A stretch of DNA of 64,000 nt from positions 55,933,793 to 55,997,792 of the forward strand of contig CM055097.1 in the NCBI GenBank assembly GCA_029204225.1, given 5' to 3'. The stretch comes from Diphasiastrum complanatum (taxonomy: Eukaryota; Streptophyta; Lycopodiopsida; Lycopodiales; Lycopodiaceae). Positions 34,901 through 47,100 of the stretch are shown here, one piece after another. The translations under genes were made by a program, and so were the position numbers. A model generated the notes under the pieces. That model made no database searches and had not been told where the DNA came from. It was given only the letters and a program-made list of their open reading frames with translations. The number at the start of each line of letters is the position of its first letter. Positions within the stretch are counted from its first letter, which is position 1.

Positions 34901-35632
34901 TCCTCCTTTTCAAAGAAACAAAGACTTTTTAAAAACGTTTGAAATGCATTCAAATGTTTCGCGATCAGACAGTTTCAAATGTTTCGTTGCTACATTGCCT
35001 GTGATCAAATTATAACACAGAATACATAAGGAACATTGTTCTAAGCCAAATTACCCACAATGAATCTGCCTGCAGGTTATTGCTAAGGCGATGCTGATTT
35101 CCCTACAGCCAGCACCCAGCAGGCTGTACATTCATACGGAGAAACAAAAGGTGATGCTTGTCCATCATCTTAGTCCAATATTATGCTGCAGCCTGTCATT
35201 GGCCGTATAAACTTTGATGCTACGCTCACAAGCAGGCTGGTTTCTCTTAAAATTTGAATTGGGCTGGAACTTCACAACTTGCTGCAGAAAAAGAACTTGG
35301 GCAGGACCCCTGGCCTTTTGTTAAGAATGTTCTAATTTGAAAGCAAACGAATTATCATGACAAGGGCAGAGACTGAGATGCTAGGAAAACATGTTGACTT
35401 GAAATGATCACTATCGATAAAAAACTGCTTGTTGGTAAACACTTCTTGGAAAGGAGGTCAAATGTTTTTGAATTGGAGAAACTGGCCAAGAAATGCATTG
35501 TGCTTATAGTTTTTCAATAATAAAATGTCAATTTGTAGGGAGCATCCAAGAATTGTTTGGCTGTTCATGGCTTCAAGACCTTACATTATGATTGATTTAA
35601 ACAAATAAGAAGCTACTCCAGAAAGGTAGTAC

Positions 35633-35740
35633 CTGTGGACGAGGTTTGACTGCTCCAAAAACTTGGAATTTTGGAATAGAAAAATCCGGAGGCTGCAACA
35701 CTATATAAGCTCCTTTGTTATTGTACCGCAAGCTACTTGC
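35633..35740 (-). CDS. PP7: PP7 exon: C-terminal segment, 36 codons
   Basis: The exon lies between acceptor GTCACAG and donor CAG|GTACTA and reads ASSLRYNNKGAYIVLQPPDF, then SIPKFQVFGAVKPRPQ. This matches the PP7 segment RYKNKGAYIILQPPDF...EAVKPRPK. It is 108 nt and phase 0, so skipping it would keep the frame. It is too short to stand out as an ORF and was found by following the protein family across the introns. Confidence 0.93.
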
Positions 35741-37118
35741 CTGTGACAGTTTCATCCCATCCTAAGTCACTGGAACTTAATATTACCACCCTAGCAATAC
35801 TAAGTGAACAGCCTTCACGAGAAAGATGATCATTAAACTGAATCTCGTATTCTATTCCAGATCAATATTTCGAAGATGATCAAAAATCAGATTTACTTCA
35901 GTAGAACTACCAAATTGAACCGAAGACAATTTACAAACAGTCTGTCAGATAAAGGGAGGTAACGTGCCCCTAAACCTCCCAAAGTGATGCAAGAAAACCT
36001 GCAGAGCTAAATTCGAGGATTTCGTTCCTGAAACCATGAAATTCAAAAAAACGAAGGCCCAAAGTCAAGCACTGTAACTAAAAGGTAAGAAGATTCTTCA
36101 TTGATAAATCTGCAAGTTAGTATGGAGCATTGAGGTATTTGATCATAGTAACAAGGTGGATGAGAAGTTTCTTAGGAATGGAAGCACCAAAAGTAGAACT
36201 TGGTTATCAGTTCAGATAGTACTTTGAATCTAAAATAAATAAAAAATAATGATCTTTCTTCATGCACATCCTCAAACAATAGAGAACTTTGGCAGATGGA
36301 CAGATTTGTTGAAGCTTACAATGGAAAAGTACAGCAATCATGCCTGAGTTCAAGTCGTGACAAGAAGTCAATGGGCTCCAACTCCAATAGCCATGCAACT
36401 TTCTTTATTGCTTCAACACATTGTTTCGAAGCCCAAAAGTTCAAAAAGTTGTGTTCTACATTTAGGGGTAGGGTACAATGCCAATGTAAAGATTAAACAA
36501 ACATGCTCCATCACAACTAGAGATTGCAGTTTTTAGACTTATGACGTTGAGCATTTTCAATTTCTAGATAATAGTTGTTGGAGCTCTTTTGAACATCGAA
36601 GGACATAAGAAAGATTTACAATCAAAGCCCATTTTCAACTCCTAAGAACATCAACTCCTAGGGAAACGGGAAATGACACATCAGCACATTGTGGTGAAAG
36701 TTTGCCACAAGGTAACATTTGACTGAGATATTGAATCTCACTAAATTTCATCCATTAGATACTTGTAAGACTGTCACACAAATTGTTAAGAACATATACT
36801 GACTAATGAATTTTTAAATTTGAATGGCAAATGTACACATGAACTTCAATCAAACTTTAAAGGGCCCTTTCAATTTACACCTTGAAATATAAAATGTTTG
36901 AAAAACAAAAATTTCGAGTATGGATTAGCAAAAGTAATAAATGTCACAATGATAGATATTGAGTCTAAAACTTTTACTCTAAAATTCAAAGTGGCTAGTA
37001 CCCTCGAATATATGTGCACTAGCCTGACTATCTCCACTGGAGGAAGATCCTATCATCTCATCATCTAAGTCTAAGTGTGCTCCCCCAATGTATCTTTTTG
37101 TAGAAGGATTATTCATCA
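35741..37118. other. PP7 intron part without recognisable gene
   Basis: AT-rich intron sequence with short frames and no domain or clear repeat. Confidence 0.5.
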
Positions 37119-37335
37119 TCAATCTAACAATCTTAGGTTGGCATTCACAAAGACTAGGTCATTTGTCCTTGTAGATGTAAGCCTACTGCTTCTCTTTGAC
37201 ACTATATGGGCAAATTCACACCAAAGCTTTTCACAAGGAGAAGAGCTACAACCCTGTGAAAATATCTGAATCGCTAAACGCTGCAGCAAGGGTGTGTCAG
37301 CACCATAGTCCTCCAACAAGAAACCTATCTTCTTG
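37119..37335 (-). pseudogene. hAT transposase dimerisation domain
   Basis: Minus frame PLLQRLAIQIFSQGCSSSPC, then EKLWCEFAHIVSKRSSRL and NDLVFVNANLRLLD, matches the hAT C-terminal dimerisation domain (usual form LSxxxSSSxCERNWSxFxxIHTKKRNRL...LVxVxxNLRL). The Trp and the NLRLL ending are kept. The rest of the transposase is absent. It is one 3' fragment of an Ac/hAT-type DNA transposon in the PP7 intron. Confidence 0.82.
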
Positions 37336-37532
37336 AGCATGCTTCCAAGTATAGTCTCTCTGAATCATGATTCGATGCTGGTCAAATCGCGATTCTGATC
37401 TGAAACCGATTCAGCCGATTCAAATCTCCAGATTGGATTCCCTTGGAAAAATAAATTCTCACAAGACCGATTACAAAGGGGTTCCATTTTTCTCTCTTTT
37501 TTTGTTGTTCTTCAATGTGAGAGCACAATGGA

Positions 37533-38020
<488 letters not shown>

Positions 38021-38429
38021 GTGTGTTATGTCCATGATCAGTAAGTAGGATTCAGTATACTCCTAGTCTTGGATACACAGTACTCCAGTAAATCAAGCTG
38101 TTAGTTATGCCACGTCATACTGGATGTGACCCATAAGTAACTAATATCCTTGTGAGGCCCAGAACACACTAAATGGAGTTTAGACAAGGTATGAGACAGT
38201 GTATGCATGTGTAGAGTTATCAACTAGCAATTCTATGAATAGTTGGTATATGCAAAGGACTCTATTCTAGGTGAATCTATGTATAGGGAACATAGGGCTA
38301 TGCATAGCTATGTGTCCAGGATGCATTAGGCTCTATATAAGAGGACCAAACTCGCCCTACTCCTCATTGTGATCATGGATTCATTGCCAGGGTTTCACTC
38401 TACATTCATGCTTCTTGTTCCTTGGCTTG

Positions 38430-38500
38430 GGGGACTGAGAAATGACCCTCTCCAACTCATCGATGTATAGTTCAAAGAGAACTGGTGAAAGATGTTAGAA
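38430..38500 (-). pseudogene. LINE RT motif B fragment
   Basis: Minus frame HLSPVLFELYIDELERVIS matches SLSPVLFGLYIDELERVIS of the LINE at 32.7 kb. It is only ~25 codons long. Confidence 0.75.
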
Positions 38501-38760
38501 GTCACTATTTTTTCTATTTGTCCTTTAATGGAGATTCCTCTGTTGATGCTCTAATTGCGAAGTTGAGGTACCATAAGGTACACCCTGGACGGCTGTAAGG
38601 GGTCATCAGAGTTTATTTTCTCCCTGGGTGGAATCTTGTCCAGAGATAGTATGGCGACTACAAAGCTTTCTCCAAGCTTGGATTGCGTGACTTCATGGGG
38701 TTAATGTCATATTTAATGAAGTTGGGGCAATGTATATGGTTGTGAGGACCCAAGGAGCAT

Positions 38761-39030
38761 TTTTTAACTTTTGGTCCATGTACTCAAGTTTGGAGGGGCC
38801 CGACTCATAATGGGGGGTCCATGGGACAAGTGACCTTCTTCTCCAATTAGCACTTGGCTGTCCAATGCCAAGGCTTTTCATTTGCTTTTGTAACTCCTAT
38901 GTAACACATGGCTCTTGGCTGTTGGCTTTTGGATATTCCACATTGGGAAGCATTGGCCTTTGGATTTCTCTATCTCTACTAGTATAAATGGGCGCCCTCT
39001 TTCTGTTGAAGAGAGCAGGAAGAGCCCAAA
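38761..39030 (+). repeat. Dispersed LTR-like repeat with TATA box
   Basis: Near copy (~90%) of 63,652-63,930 in the same orientation. Both contain TAGTATAAAT (TATA at 38,984-38,989 here), then a purine-rich GAAGAG stretch, as in LTR promoters. The coding partner is unknown. Confidence 0.6.
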
Positions 39031-39059
39031 GAGGCGGAAGAGGAGAAAGAGCCGGTACT

Positions 39060-39400
39060 AACTGCAAAGTGAAGGATGGTGCCATATAACTTCGCAAGAA
39101 CATGCCCAATCATGATAGTGTGGTAGTTACCAGAGATCATGGGGTCACCATTTTTATGGATAGGATGGATGATGTTGGTGCACCAAGAGGATAGGAAGCC
39201 TGCAACAACATCAGGGTTAAGGAGAGTGGCTAAGGTGGGGGCAAGTGTGTCGGCAACGTGGATCAGTAGCTCAGACTCAAGATCCTCAATGTCTCTAGTT
39301 CGATGGGTTTTTAGTCTCTTGATGGCCGCGAGAACCAGTAAAGTCTGATGGTCATGGAGAGATAGAGATGGGTGTGTCAGTGGGTATAAAGTTAGGCATT
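39060..39400 (-). pseudogene. LINE RT fragment
   Basis: Minus frame VLAAIKRLKTHRTRDIEDLE, then SSWCTNIIHPIHKNGDP and NYHTIMIGHVLAKLYGTIL. This is the same RT finger region as 32,095-32,365, about 75% identical in protein. Neighbouring LINE parts are absent. Confidence 0.85.
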
Positions 39401-39745
39401 TCAACTTTCAAGTAAGTTGTAACTTGTTACACTTGAGTCTTGCAAGTTTAAACTTTCAAGTTTCAAGTTTCAACAAAATTCAACACACGCATACATTTAT
39501 TCTGATGACAATATTACTAATTTCTGTCACAGTGGCAAAAAGGAGCAAACGATGACATGGTCTCCTGGATGCATAAAAAAGGAGATGTTAAGATTCCCCA
39601 TATGGCTGTTAGTCTACTGAGGATAGATGCTTATGGTAAAAAATGCTAGAAAAAAATCTCTACCGTCTCATATAGCTACTTTGAGATGGACTCTTAGTCT
39701 CTTTAGATATGATGGTGTTGATGCATCGTCTTGGTTTGAATCATA

Positions 39746-40203
39746 GTGATGGTGCTCAGTTACCGACATTTAACTTTAAAGCTCTCGTTTTATAATGTCG
39801 AGAGCCGTTTGCGAGAGCAGAAGGGTCTTAATGTCCGGGTCAGAGGTATTACTAACTCCCCTGATGTTGTTGGTGAAGCTAAGAAGTTTCTTGAAGAGAG
39901 TCTTCAACACCACCACAAAGATATGGATACTGCATGGTGGCCTAAGAAGGATCCATCTACTCTTGTCATACGCTTTGCATCTGCAATTGGTCGTCGTGAA
40001 GTGTTAGGGAAGAGATCTACACTGCGGGGTACCATGATATACCTAGATGAAGACCTTACTTTCATTCATGTTTAAGAACGGAAAAAGGAAAAACAGAAGG
40101 CCCTAACGAATGGAAAGCGGATGATTTACAGGGATGGTATCATTCGATTTGTAGATATTAAATCTGTTGCTATTAATGAGATATCTGAGATTGCTCAGAG
40201 TTA
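39746..40203 (+). pseudogene. LINE ORF1-like fragment
   Basis: The frame DPSTLVIRFASAIGRREVLG, then TLRGTMIYLDEDLTFIHV, a stop, and NGKRMIYRDGIIRFVDIKS follows the C-terminal pattern of LINE ORF1 RNA-binding proteins (RFxxxxxRxxVLxxRxxLxGTxIYxxEDLT...RxAYxxDGKLxVDG). One TAA breaks it. Many genes share similar loose patterns, so the family call is moderate. Confidence 0.5.
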
Positions 40204-40361
40204 GGTTGAGAGTTAGAGCACTGAAGAGATGCCCAGCTGAACTTGTAAATGGTCTTCGTATCATATAATCCTGGACATTATTCTCTTCTTAGTTAGTTTG
40301 CGTTTAGTTATGTTGTTTTGACGGCATTGCTCCATCTTGGTGCCATCTTATTCTGATGTAC

Positions 40362-40381
40362 TTGTCTCTCTCTCTCTCTCA
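40362..40381 (+). repeat. (TC)n tract downstream of the ORF1-like fragment
   Basis: Twenty bases of TC after TGATGTACTTG, in the same orientation as the fragment. It may be another (TC)n-capped LINE end. No hairpin is obvious here. Confidence 0.7.
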
Positions 40382-40954
40382 ATAGGTCTAAACGAAGCCC
40401 GATTCTGGCCTTTCTTTACCAGTTGGCCGATTGGAATAAGTTGTCAATTCGAATCGCGGTTCATTGTCCGATTCGCCAATTCGTGCAACATTGTCTTGTA
40501 GTGTGGACAAGCTCTTATTTGTATTGCGCATACGTCCTAAAAGCAGTGTCATATGTGCTAGTACCAGGTCCTAGGGGCGATCTGCTATCTACATCACATA
40601 GATGATCTTGGATTGATGAACTCACCATCCAGACCAACTTCTGCAGTCGATGTTCCTTGCTAGTAATGCCGAAATCTAATTCTTGCAGGAACATTATTCT
40701 GAGACCCCTGTAGGTGGATCTAACTTGTTCACAAAGAGTTTAACCACAAAAAGAAACATACCAATGACTTTCCCTTAAAGCAAATAATGCTTATATTTTG
40801 TAGTGTAACATTCCTGTATATTTGATTCGTGCACTATTTGATTTTCTCAATCCGTAGGCTACAAAGTGTATTACCTTTACATCCCTTTCTTGAGCTATCT
40901 AGCAACTTGTTGTAGAGTCAATGGTGGGTGTAAGAACATGAAAGTCTCGTCCCC

Positions 40955-41372
40955 AGTTATGAATAGAGCCACAGCTGATCTAGAGCTAAGCTATGAAAGC
41001 AGCACATAAGCAAGACTTAACCCTAGAAAGCAGGAAAGAGAGAGATTAAGGAGGCTAAAGAGAGAGATCAATATCATCAGCTGAATGACAAATGACACAG
41101 TTTCCCTACTTATAGCCAAGAGGAAACCCTAAAAGGAAGCTTCCAGTGGCTAGGGCCCAACTCGGAGGGATAATAGTGCGCCCTCCAAGAAGGCCCCCAC
41201 TCTCCAGTAATATGTCCAAATGGCCTAATAATGAATAATAAGGCCAAAGGCCAACCATATAGTCTGAATGTCACTAATGAATAAAAAAGGGCCCAAGGCC
41301 TGCTTATGCATAAAGTAAAGTAAATGTAAATGTAAATGGACACGGCGAATGTAATGAGCCGAGTCCATAACT
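40955..41372 (-). repeat. 3' LTR of the chromovirus
   Basis: 418 bp, about 97.6% identical to the 5' LTR. On minus, GGGGAGAG just before AGTTATGG is the purine tract. Confidence 0.93.
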
Positions 41373-41539
41373 CTCCCCGACACAAAAAAAAGACCCAACT
41401 GCCGAAAAGATAACCGAATCAAGTAGCAGCAAGCCCTGGTGCATCAACAGCTAGAGAAACATCTGATGTAGAGGAATCAACAAGTGCAGCAAGAGCACGA
41501 GCCTGATCCGCAAGTAATGGTGACTAAGTCTTGTTCCGA

Positions 41540-42081
41540 TGCTTGGATTTTCATCACTGTGTTGGATGGCTCACCACATGTTTGGAAACTGTCTTTATAT
41601 GTTGCAACCTCCAATCTTAGATGCCCATTCTCTTCCCCAAGCAACTTGACTTCATCTCACAAGGCTTGTACCTCTATCTTTAGTATCTTCATCTTGTAAG
41701 CCAAAAAATATTTAACTACTTCAAAAGGAGTGCAGGGAACAAAAGGGTTGGGTGCCTAGAAAAAACTCCAGTAGAAGAAGAAGATGATGAAGGGGCAATA
41801 GGAGAAAGCAGTAGGAGGGGAGGCTGAAAAGGAGAAGAAGATTGAATGGGAAGTTATTGTTGTTGCATAGCAGCAACAACAACATATTGTTGCTGCTGCT
41901 AGTGCGCAGCACTGAAGGACTGCTGCTGCAGCTCGGCAATATGGAGAGGAGAGGGAGGAGTAGGGGGGAGTGGGGGGTGGGGTGCTATGGGGCGAGGAGA
42001 TGGGGATGGAGAGGTGGGAGGAGGAGGAAGAGGAAGAGGAGGAAGAGGATGAGGAGGGAGCTGCTTCTTCCGAGGAGCCAT
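41540..42081 (-). pseudogene. Extra sense ORF of the chromovirus, Pro-rich and coiled coil
   Basis: Between the chromodomain and the 3' LTR, on the element's coding strand, an ATG at 42,081 opens a Pro/Ser-rich frame (MAPRKKQLPPHPLPPLPLPP) of 60 codons. A Gln-rich stretch follows, and after a frame change FVPCTPFEVVKYFLAYKMKI leads into a heptad-like helix: ILKIEVQAL, one stop, DEVKLLGEENGHLRLEVATY. Standard chromoviruses have no gene here. It has stops and at least one frameshift, so it is decayed. The low-complexity N-terminus weakens the case; the helix is better evidence. Confidence 0.45.
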
Positions 42082-42105
42082 GGAGAGAGAGAGAGAGAGA
42101 GAGAG
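42082..42105 (-). repeat. (TC)n tail of the nested LINE
   Basis: 24 bp of GA on plus. On minus it follows the LINE 3' end and stands directly before the ATG of the extra chromovirus ORF. Confidence 0.93.
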
Positions 42106-43995
42106 AGTAGAATAGAATAGAATGTATTAATGTCTCCCAGAGTGCCCTTGGGTACATGAGACAAAGAAAAAGTACGTCAGAAAGGAGCATTGTCCATGCC
42201 GGACTTATTTCTATCAACTAAAACATAGAATAACACAGAAATAAACCAGCAACAAAACCAAAGCTTAACCTTCAGCTATGGTGAGTGTACAAAAGCAGTA
42301 GCTTAACCACCAGCTACGCGGAGGAGAAAAAAATTAAAAACTTACTAGCCGAGAGCGAAAAACTTTGTGATCTGTTGTGAGACACATGGAGGTCTCTGGT
42401 GGAGAGCTCTGGATCTAGATGGTCGAGGAAGACGCTGGAGCTTCGGTCGTCGAGCTGGAATATCAATCTCACTGTCTGAAATATCATCCCTGAATCTTTT
42501 TTGAAAGAAAAGTGTAATATGTGGCTGGTTGTGGTCAACATCCTGATCCTCTGATAGAAGGGAAGATCTCAAAGCGAACATCTCTCGTAATAGCAAATCA
42601 ACACATCTCGCATCTGGATAGGCAAAGAAGGAACCAAGTGTGAGTGGAATATCCCGATAGAGACAGTGATATCTGCCTCTAATCTCATAGTAAGCTGGAC
42701 ATCTGAAAATAAAGTGAACCTCATCCTCAACCTCCTAAAGTGTACAACACTGACAGATCCGTAAGGGCCGTGGTGTGTCTGTGTATCTGCCTGTCTAAAT
42801 AACCAGCTGATGAGAAGAGACTCGAAGCTGACCAATGCGGCCAAAAGACAATGTCTGAGAGAGATAACTCGGTCTAACAGGAAGCCCTGAAGCGTCGAAA
42901 GTGAGTACAATAGAATTGAAGCTTAACCCGTGATGGATCCAGGTGAGACCAGACAGTGTGTATGTATGCTTTGTAAATCTGTCGGCGAATGAACGTATGA
43001 GTCCCATTTGGGAGGTCAGACATAGATAATCCCCAACTATGTAGAAAGTCCGAAGCATACTGAAACCATGAGGACTTAGCCCTCTCCTCGGCTAAAGTGC
43101 GAGATGTAAACGCTGCTACAACGTATATGGAAGAGTCAAGCTCTGAAACTCTGTGAATGAATGTGATGATCTTGAAAATAGCATCTACAATCAGTGGGGG
43201 AGAAACAAACTCTGTCAAAATAATATCGTGAGGAACTGACTGCTTGGTCCAAATCATCTGGCTAAGCATGAGAATCTGCAAACGTGAGATGTCACTCCAA
43301 GTATCTCTAGATAAGCCTGGGCCCCATGTTTCTGCTGAATACAATGCATCTAGAGAGACAGTCGAAGAGAAAAGGCGGCAGCGTGTATCAGGATCATGTA
43401 CGTAATAAGTAGAGGAAAACCTCTCCATCTAAACAAGAGCAGAGCGCCCCTTGCAGAGCCTAGCCAATGCAGCTGGTCTAAAAGAAAGTAATGGACCCGA
43501 GAAGAGAATACCTAGGTATGTGTAAGACGCTACTATCTCTAGAAGCTGGCCATCATAATAAAACATAGTGTCTCTCATATGCTGTCTGTTGGTGTTAAAC
43601 ACCATAACCTGGGTCTTACCAATGTTCACCCTCAGCCCCCATATCTGACAGAAGGTATACAAGGCATCCAGGTGTCGCTGAAGTCCTGCAGGCGAACTAG
43701 ATAATAGAATCACATCATCTGCATAAAGAAGAATAGGGATAACAAGATCAGATAGAGGACAGCCATCACCTCCTTCTTCTCGAATGATCCGCTCAAGGTC
43801 GTCAATGTATAGAGCAAATAGGGTGGGTGACAAAGGACACCCCTTCTTGAACCTGACCGTACTATGAATATATGAAGACCATCCATCTCCATCACAAAAA
43901 CGGGCCAACACTCGGTCATATAATATGTATAGCAGCAATGACTTCCTATGAAAGACCAAGAGATGCCAAACGCTGGAGCAACAAGTGTCTAAGAA

Positions 43996-43998
<3 letters not shown>
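42106..43998 (-). mobile_element. LINE RT, 5'-truncated, nested in the chromovirus
   Basis: Minus frames give the RT from just before motif B: FKKGCPLSPTLFALYIDDLE, LLYADDVILLSSSPAGLQRH (YADD active site at ~43,715), WGLRVNIGKTQVMVFN and a thumb (SYTYLGILFSG). After a single TAG at 43,429 a further 184-codon frame runs (CRLFSSTVSLDALYSAETWG; LSRLQI-type region), then zinc-ribbon pieces to ~42,640 in broken frames. The 5' half of ORF2 and ORF1 are missing. The 3' end carries a hairpin at 42,142-42,155 and (TATTC)n then (TC)n. Same family as the LINE at 31.5 kb. Confidence 0.88.

Positions 43999-44034
<36 letters not shown>
43999..44034 (-). repeat. (TC)n tract between two LINE copies
   Basis: 36 bp of GA on plus (TC on minus). 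It ends one LINE and abuts the truncated 5' edge of the next. Confidence 0.95.
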
Positions 44035-44037
<3 letters not shown>

Positions 44038-44155
44038 AAGCTTTATTAACGTCTTTTGGGCACCGTGGGTGCATAAGACCAAAAAGAAAATATGTACAAG
44101 CAATAGTGGGAGCATCATCCATAGGAGGATGTGGCCGTAAAATGCTATAAACTAG
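44035..44155 (-). mobile_element. LINE 3' end, hairpin and AATAAA
   Basis: On minus GCACCCACGGTGC (hairpin, 44,060-44,072), then CCAAAAGACGTTAATAAAGC and TTGCTTTC(TC)n. Homologous to the ends at 37.66 and 42.11 kb. Confidence 0.7.
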
Positions 44156-47100
44156 CTACGAATGAAAGTAGAACAAAGCAAAAGTGAAATAAGCCCACAA
44201 CCCGGGCCAGGTGGAGAATAAGTACATATCAGCTAAAGTAAGTGTGAAGTGTCCGTTGAGTGGAGTGTACAGTGGGCCCTGATGGAAGCAAGTGGCGACT
44301 ACATCTGGGCTTTTTCTGCGGTGGCACAGGGATATGAATCTCATCGTCGGAGTCATCAGCATGTGTTTGAGTCCGAAGGAAGCCAGTGTATGATAAAAGA
44401 CATCAATAGGCTCCCATGTGGCCTCCTCAATACGACCATCCCACTGGACCAAAAACTAAATCTGTCGACGGCGTCGACTATGGTATAGACGGACCTGTAA
44501 TATAGCAGCAGGTAACAATGGAAATAACTCTGGAGCAGTAGGAAACTCAACATCACAAGGAGCGTCATCCTCAATAGCAGCACGTAATAAACTGACATGG
44601 AATACATCACCGGCGCGTGTGGAAGCAAGAAGCTATAAGCGATATATAACTGGACTAAGAACCTCCACAATGCGATAAGGCCCATAATAACGTGGTGCAA
44701 GCTTCTCAATAGAGGCATGGCCCTGGACAAAATGATGACGTGCAAACCGTAAGCGTAGATAAACCATATCTCCAAGCTGAAACTCAACATGGCGGCGGTG
44801 ACGATCAATTGACGTCTGATAACGCTGCTAAACATGCTGTAAATGAGAACTGGCCCAGGTAATAAGCTCTCGAGCACCTGATAGAAAAGATGCAAGTGTA
44901 ACAGGTGTATCCTCAGGAGGAAGAGGAATGCCAGGTAAAAGAGGTGCATAGCCATGAGATAATAAAAATGGTGAGACACCTGTGCTGGTACTAACAGAGC
45001 TATTATAGCTATACTCTGCTAAACATAAATGCTGATCCCAATCCTTCCCTGAAGGAGTAACAAAATGGCGTAAATAATCCTCAAGGATCCTGTTAAGGAC
45101 CTCAGACTGCCCATCAGAAGTAGAATGATAAGCAGAACCCATAAAAAGCTGAACATCCAAAATACGCATAAGCTCTGTCCAGAATATAGATGTAAACTTA
45201 CTATCCCGATCAGAAAGGATAGTACGAGGAAATCCATGCAAGCGGAAAATCTCTGATAGGAACAAACGTGCACACTGCTCTGTTGTGATAGTACTGCGAA
45301 CTGGGATAAAACGTGCCTGTTTCGAGAACCTGTCAACTACCACCATACATGAATCGTGACCACGTTGGGTATGGGAAAGGCCAAGGATAAAGTCCATAGA
45401 TATATCAGTCCACTGGCGATGAGGAATAGGCCAACTCTGGAGCAAACCAGCAGATTTAGCACGGGAGTACTTATTACGAAGACAAAAAGGGCAGGTACGA
45501 ATAAGTACAGCAAGCTCATATCGAAGAGAGGGCCAATAGAAATGGTCTTTGAGACGAGCATAAGACTTCTGAAAACCAAAGTGACCCCCAACAGGAGAGG
45601 AATGAGCATCCGACAACAACTAGGAACGGATACCCAAAGAACTAGGGATACAAAGAGAATCATAATGATAAAGACGATTGTCAATAATGGAGTAAACCTG
45701 ATGAGGACTGGACGAAACAGGTGGGGCAGAACTATAAACATCACGAAAATCAGAACATGTAAGGTATGCTGCAGGTAGGGCATCAAACCATGGAGGAATA
45801 GTAAAAACGAGTGTATTTAACAAAGCTGGAAGACGAGATAATGCATCAGCAGCAGTGTTAACACGACCAAGACGATACAATATGGAGAAATTAAAAGACT
45901 GTAAAAACTGCAACCAACGAAATTGACGATCACTAAGGTCACGTTGAGAAAATAGATAACGTAAAGACTGGTGATCAGTAATAATGTCAAATGGGACTCG
46001 ATACAGATAATGACGGCACTTCTTAAGAGCATAGATAATAGCAAGAAGCTCTTTCTCATGCACAAAATAACGTTGCTCATAAGAGCGAAGACGACGCGAC
46101 TCATAAGCAATAATACATTGTGACTGGCGAAGTAAAGCACCAAACCAACATTACTAGCATCAGTCTCAACAAGAAACTTCTGATCAAACTGTGGTAAACA
46201 CATAACGGCAGCATCAACAATAGCACGACGAAGAGTATCAAACGTTGTCCGACAATCAGGAGTCCAAAGAAAAGTACTAGACTTCTTCAAAAGTGCATGA
46301 AGAGGAGCTGCGATAGTGGCAAAATGAGGAACTGGACGACGAAGGTGAGTGGCTAACCCAAGAAACATACGAACATGATGAATATCAGTAGGTATAGGCC
46401 AATCCTGGATGGCCTGAACCTTATGAGGGTCCAGACCAATGTGACCATTACAAATAAGAAAACCAAGAAACTCGATCTCAAAAACAGCAAAAGAACATAT
46501 AGACAACTTAGCAATTAACTGGTGGTGTACAAGTAACTGAAAGACAGAGGAAAGATGGGCAACATGCTCAGCAAGAGACTGACTAAAAATAAGAATATCA
46601 TCAAAATAAACCAAGACACAATGACCAAGAAGCGGACGCAAGACGTTATTCATCACATTCTGGAACGTAGGAGGGCCATTAGTAACACCAAAAGGAAGCA
46701 CACAAAATTCATATAAACCAAGATGAGTACAGAAAGCAGTCTTATGTTCGTCAGAAGGGTGCATCCTGATTTGGTAATATCCAGAACGAAGGTCTATCTT
46801 GGAAAAGATTTTAGAGGTACCGAGCTGGTCAAAGAGGTCATCCATGTGTGGAATAGGGTACTGATTACGAATAGTCAACTTATTTAAAGCACGGTAATCA
46901 ATACAAAGGCATTTGGTACCATCTTTCTTATTAATAAGGAGAACAAGAGCACCAAAAGGGCTGTGACTAGGAACAATGAGACCCTGATCTAACAAGGCAG
47001 TAATATGGAGCTCAAGCTCATCACGCTCAGATCGAGACATACGATAAGGGGGACGGGAAGGAGGAGCAGAACCAGGACGCAAGTCAATATGATGATTCAC

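Noticed and set aside
44356-45786. Overlapping minus frames rich in Leu and hydrophobic residues
   Set aside because: Shadows of the integrase frame; the apparent membrane segments come from T-rich codons.
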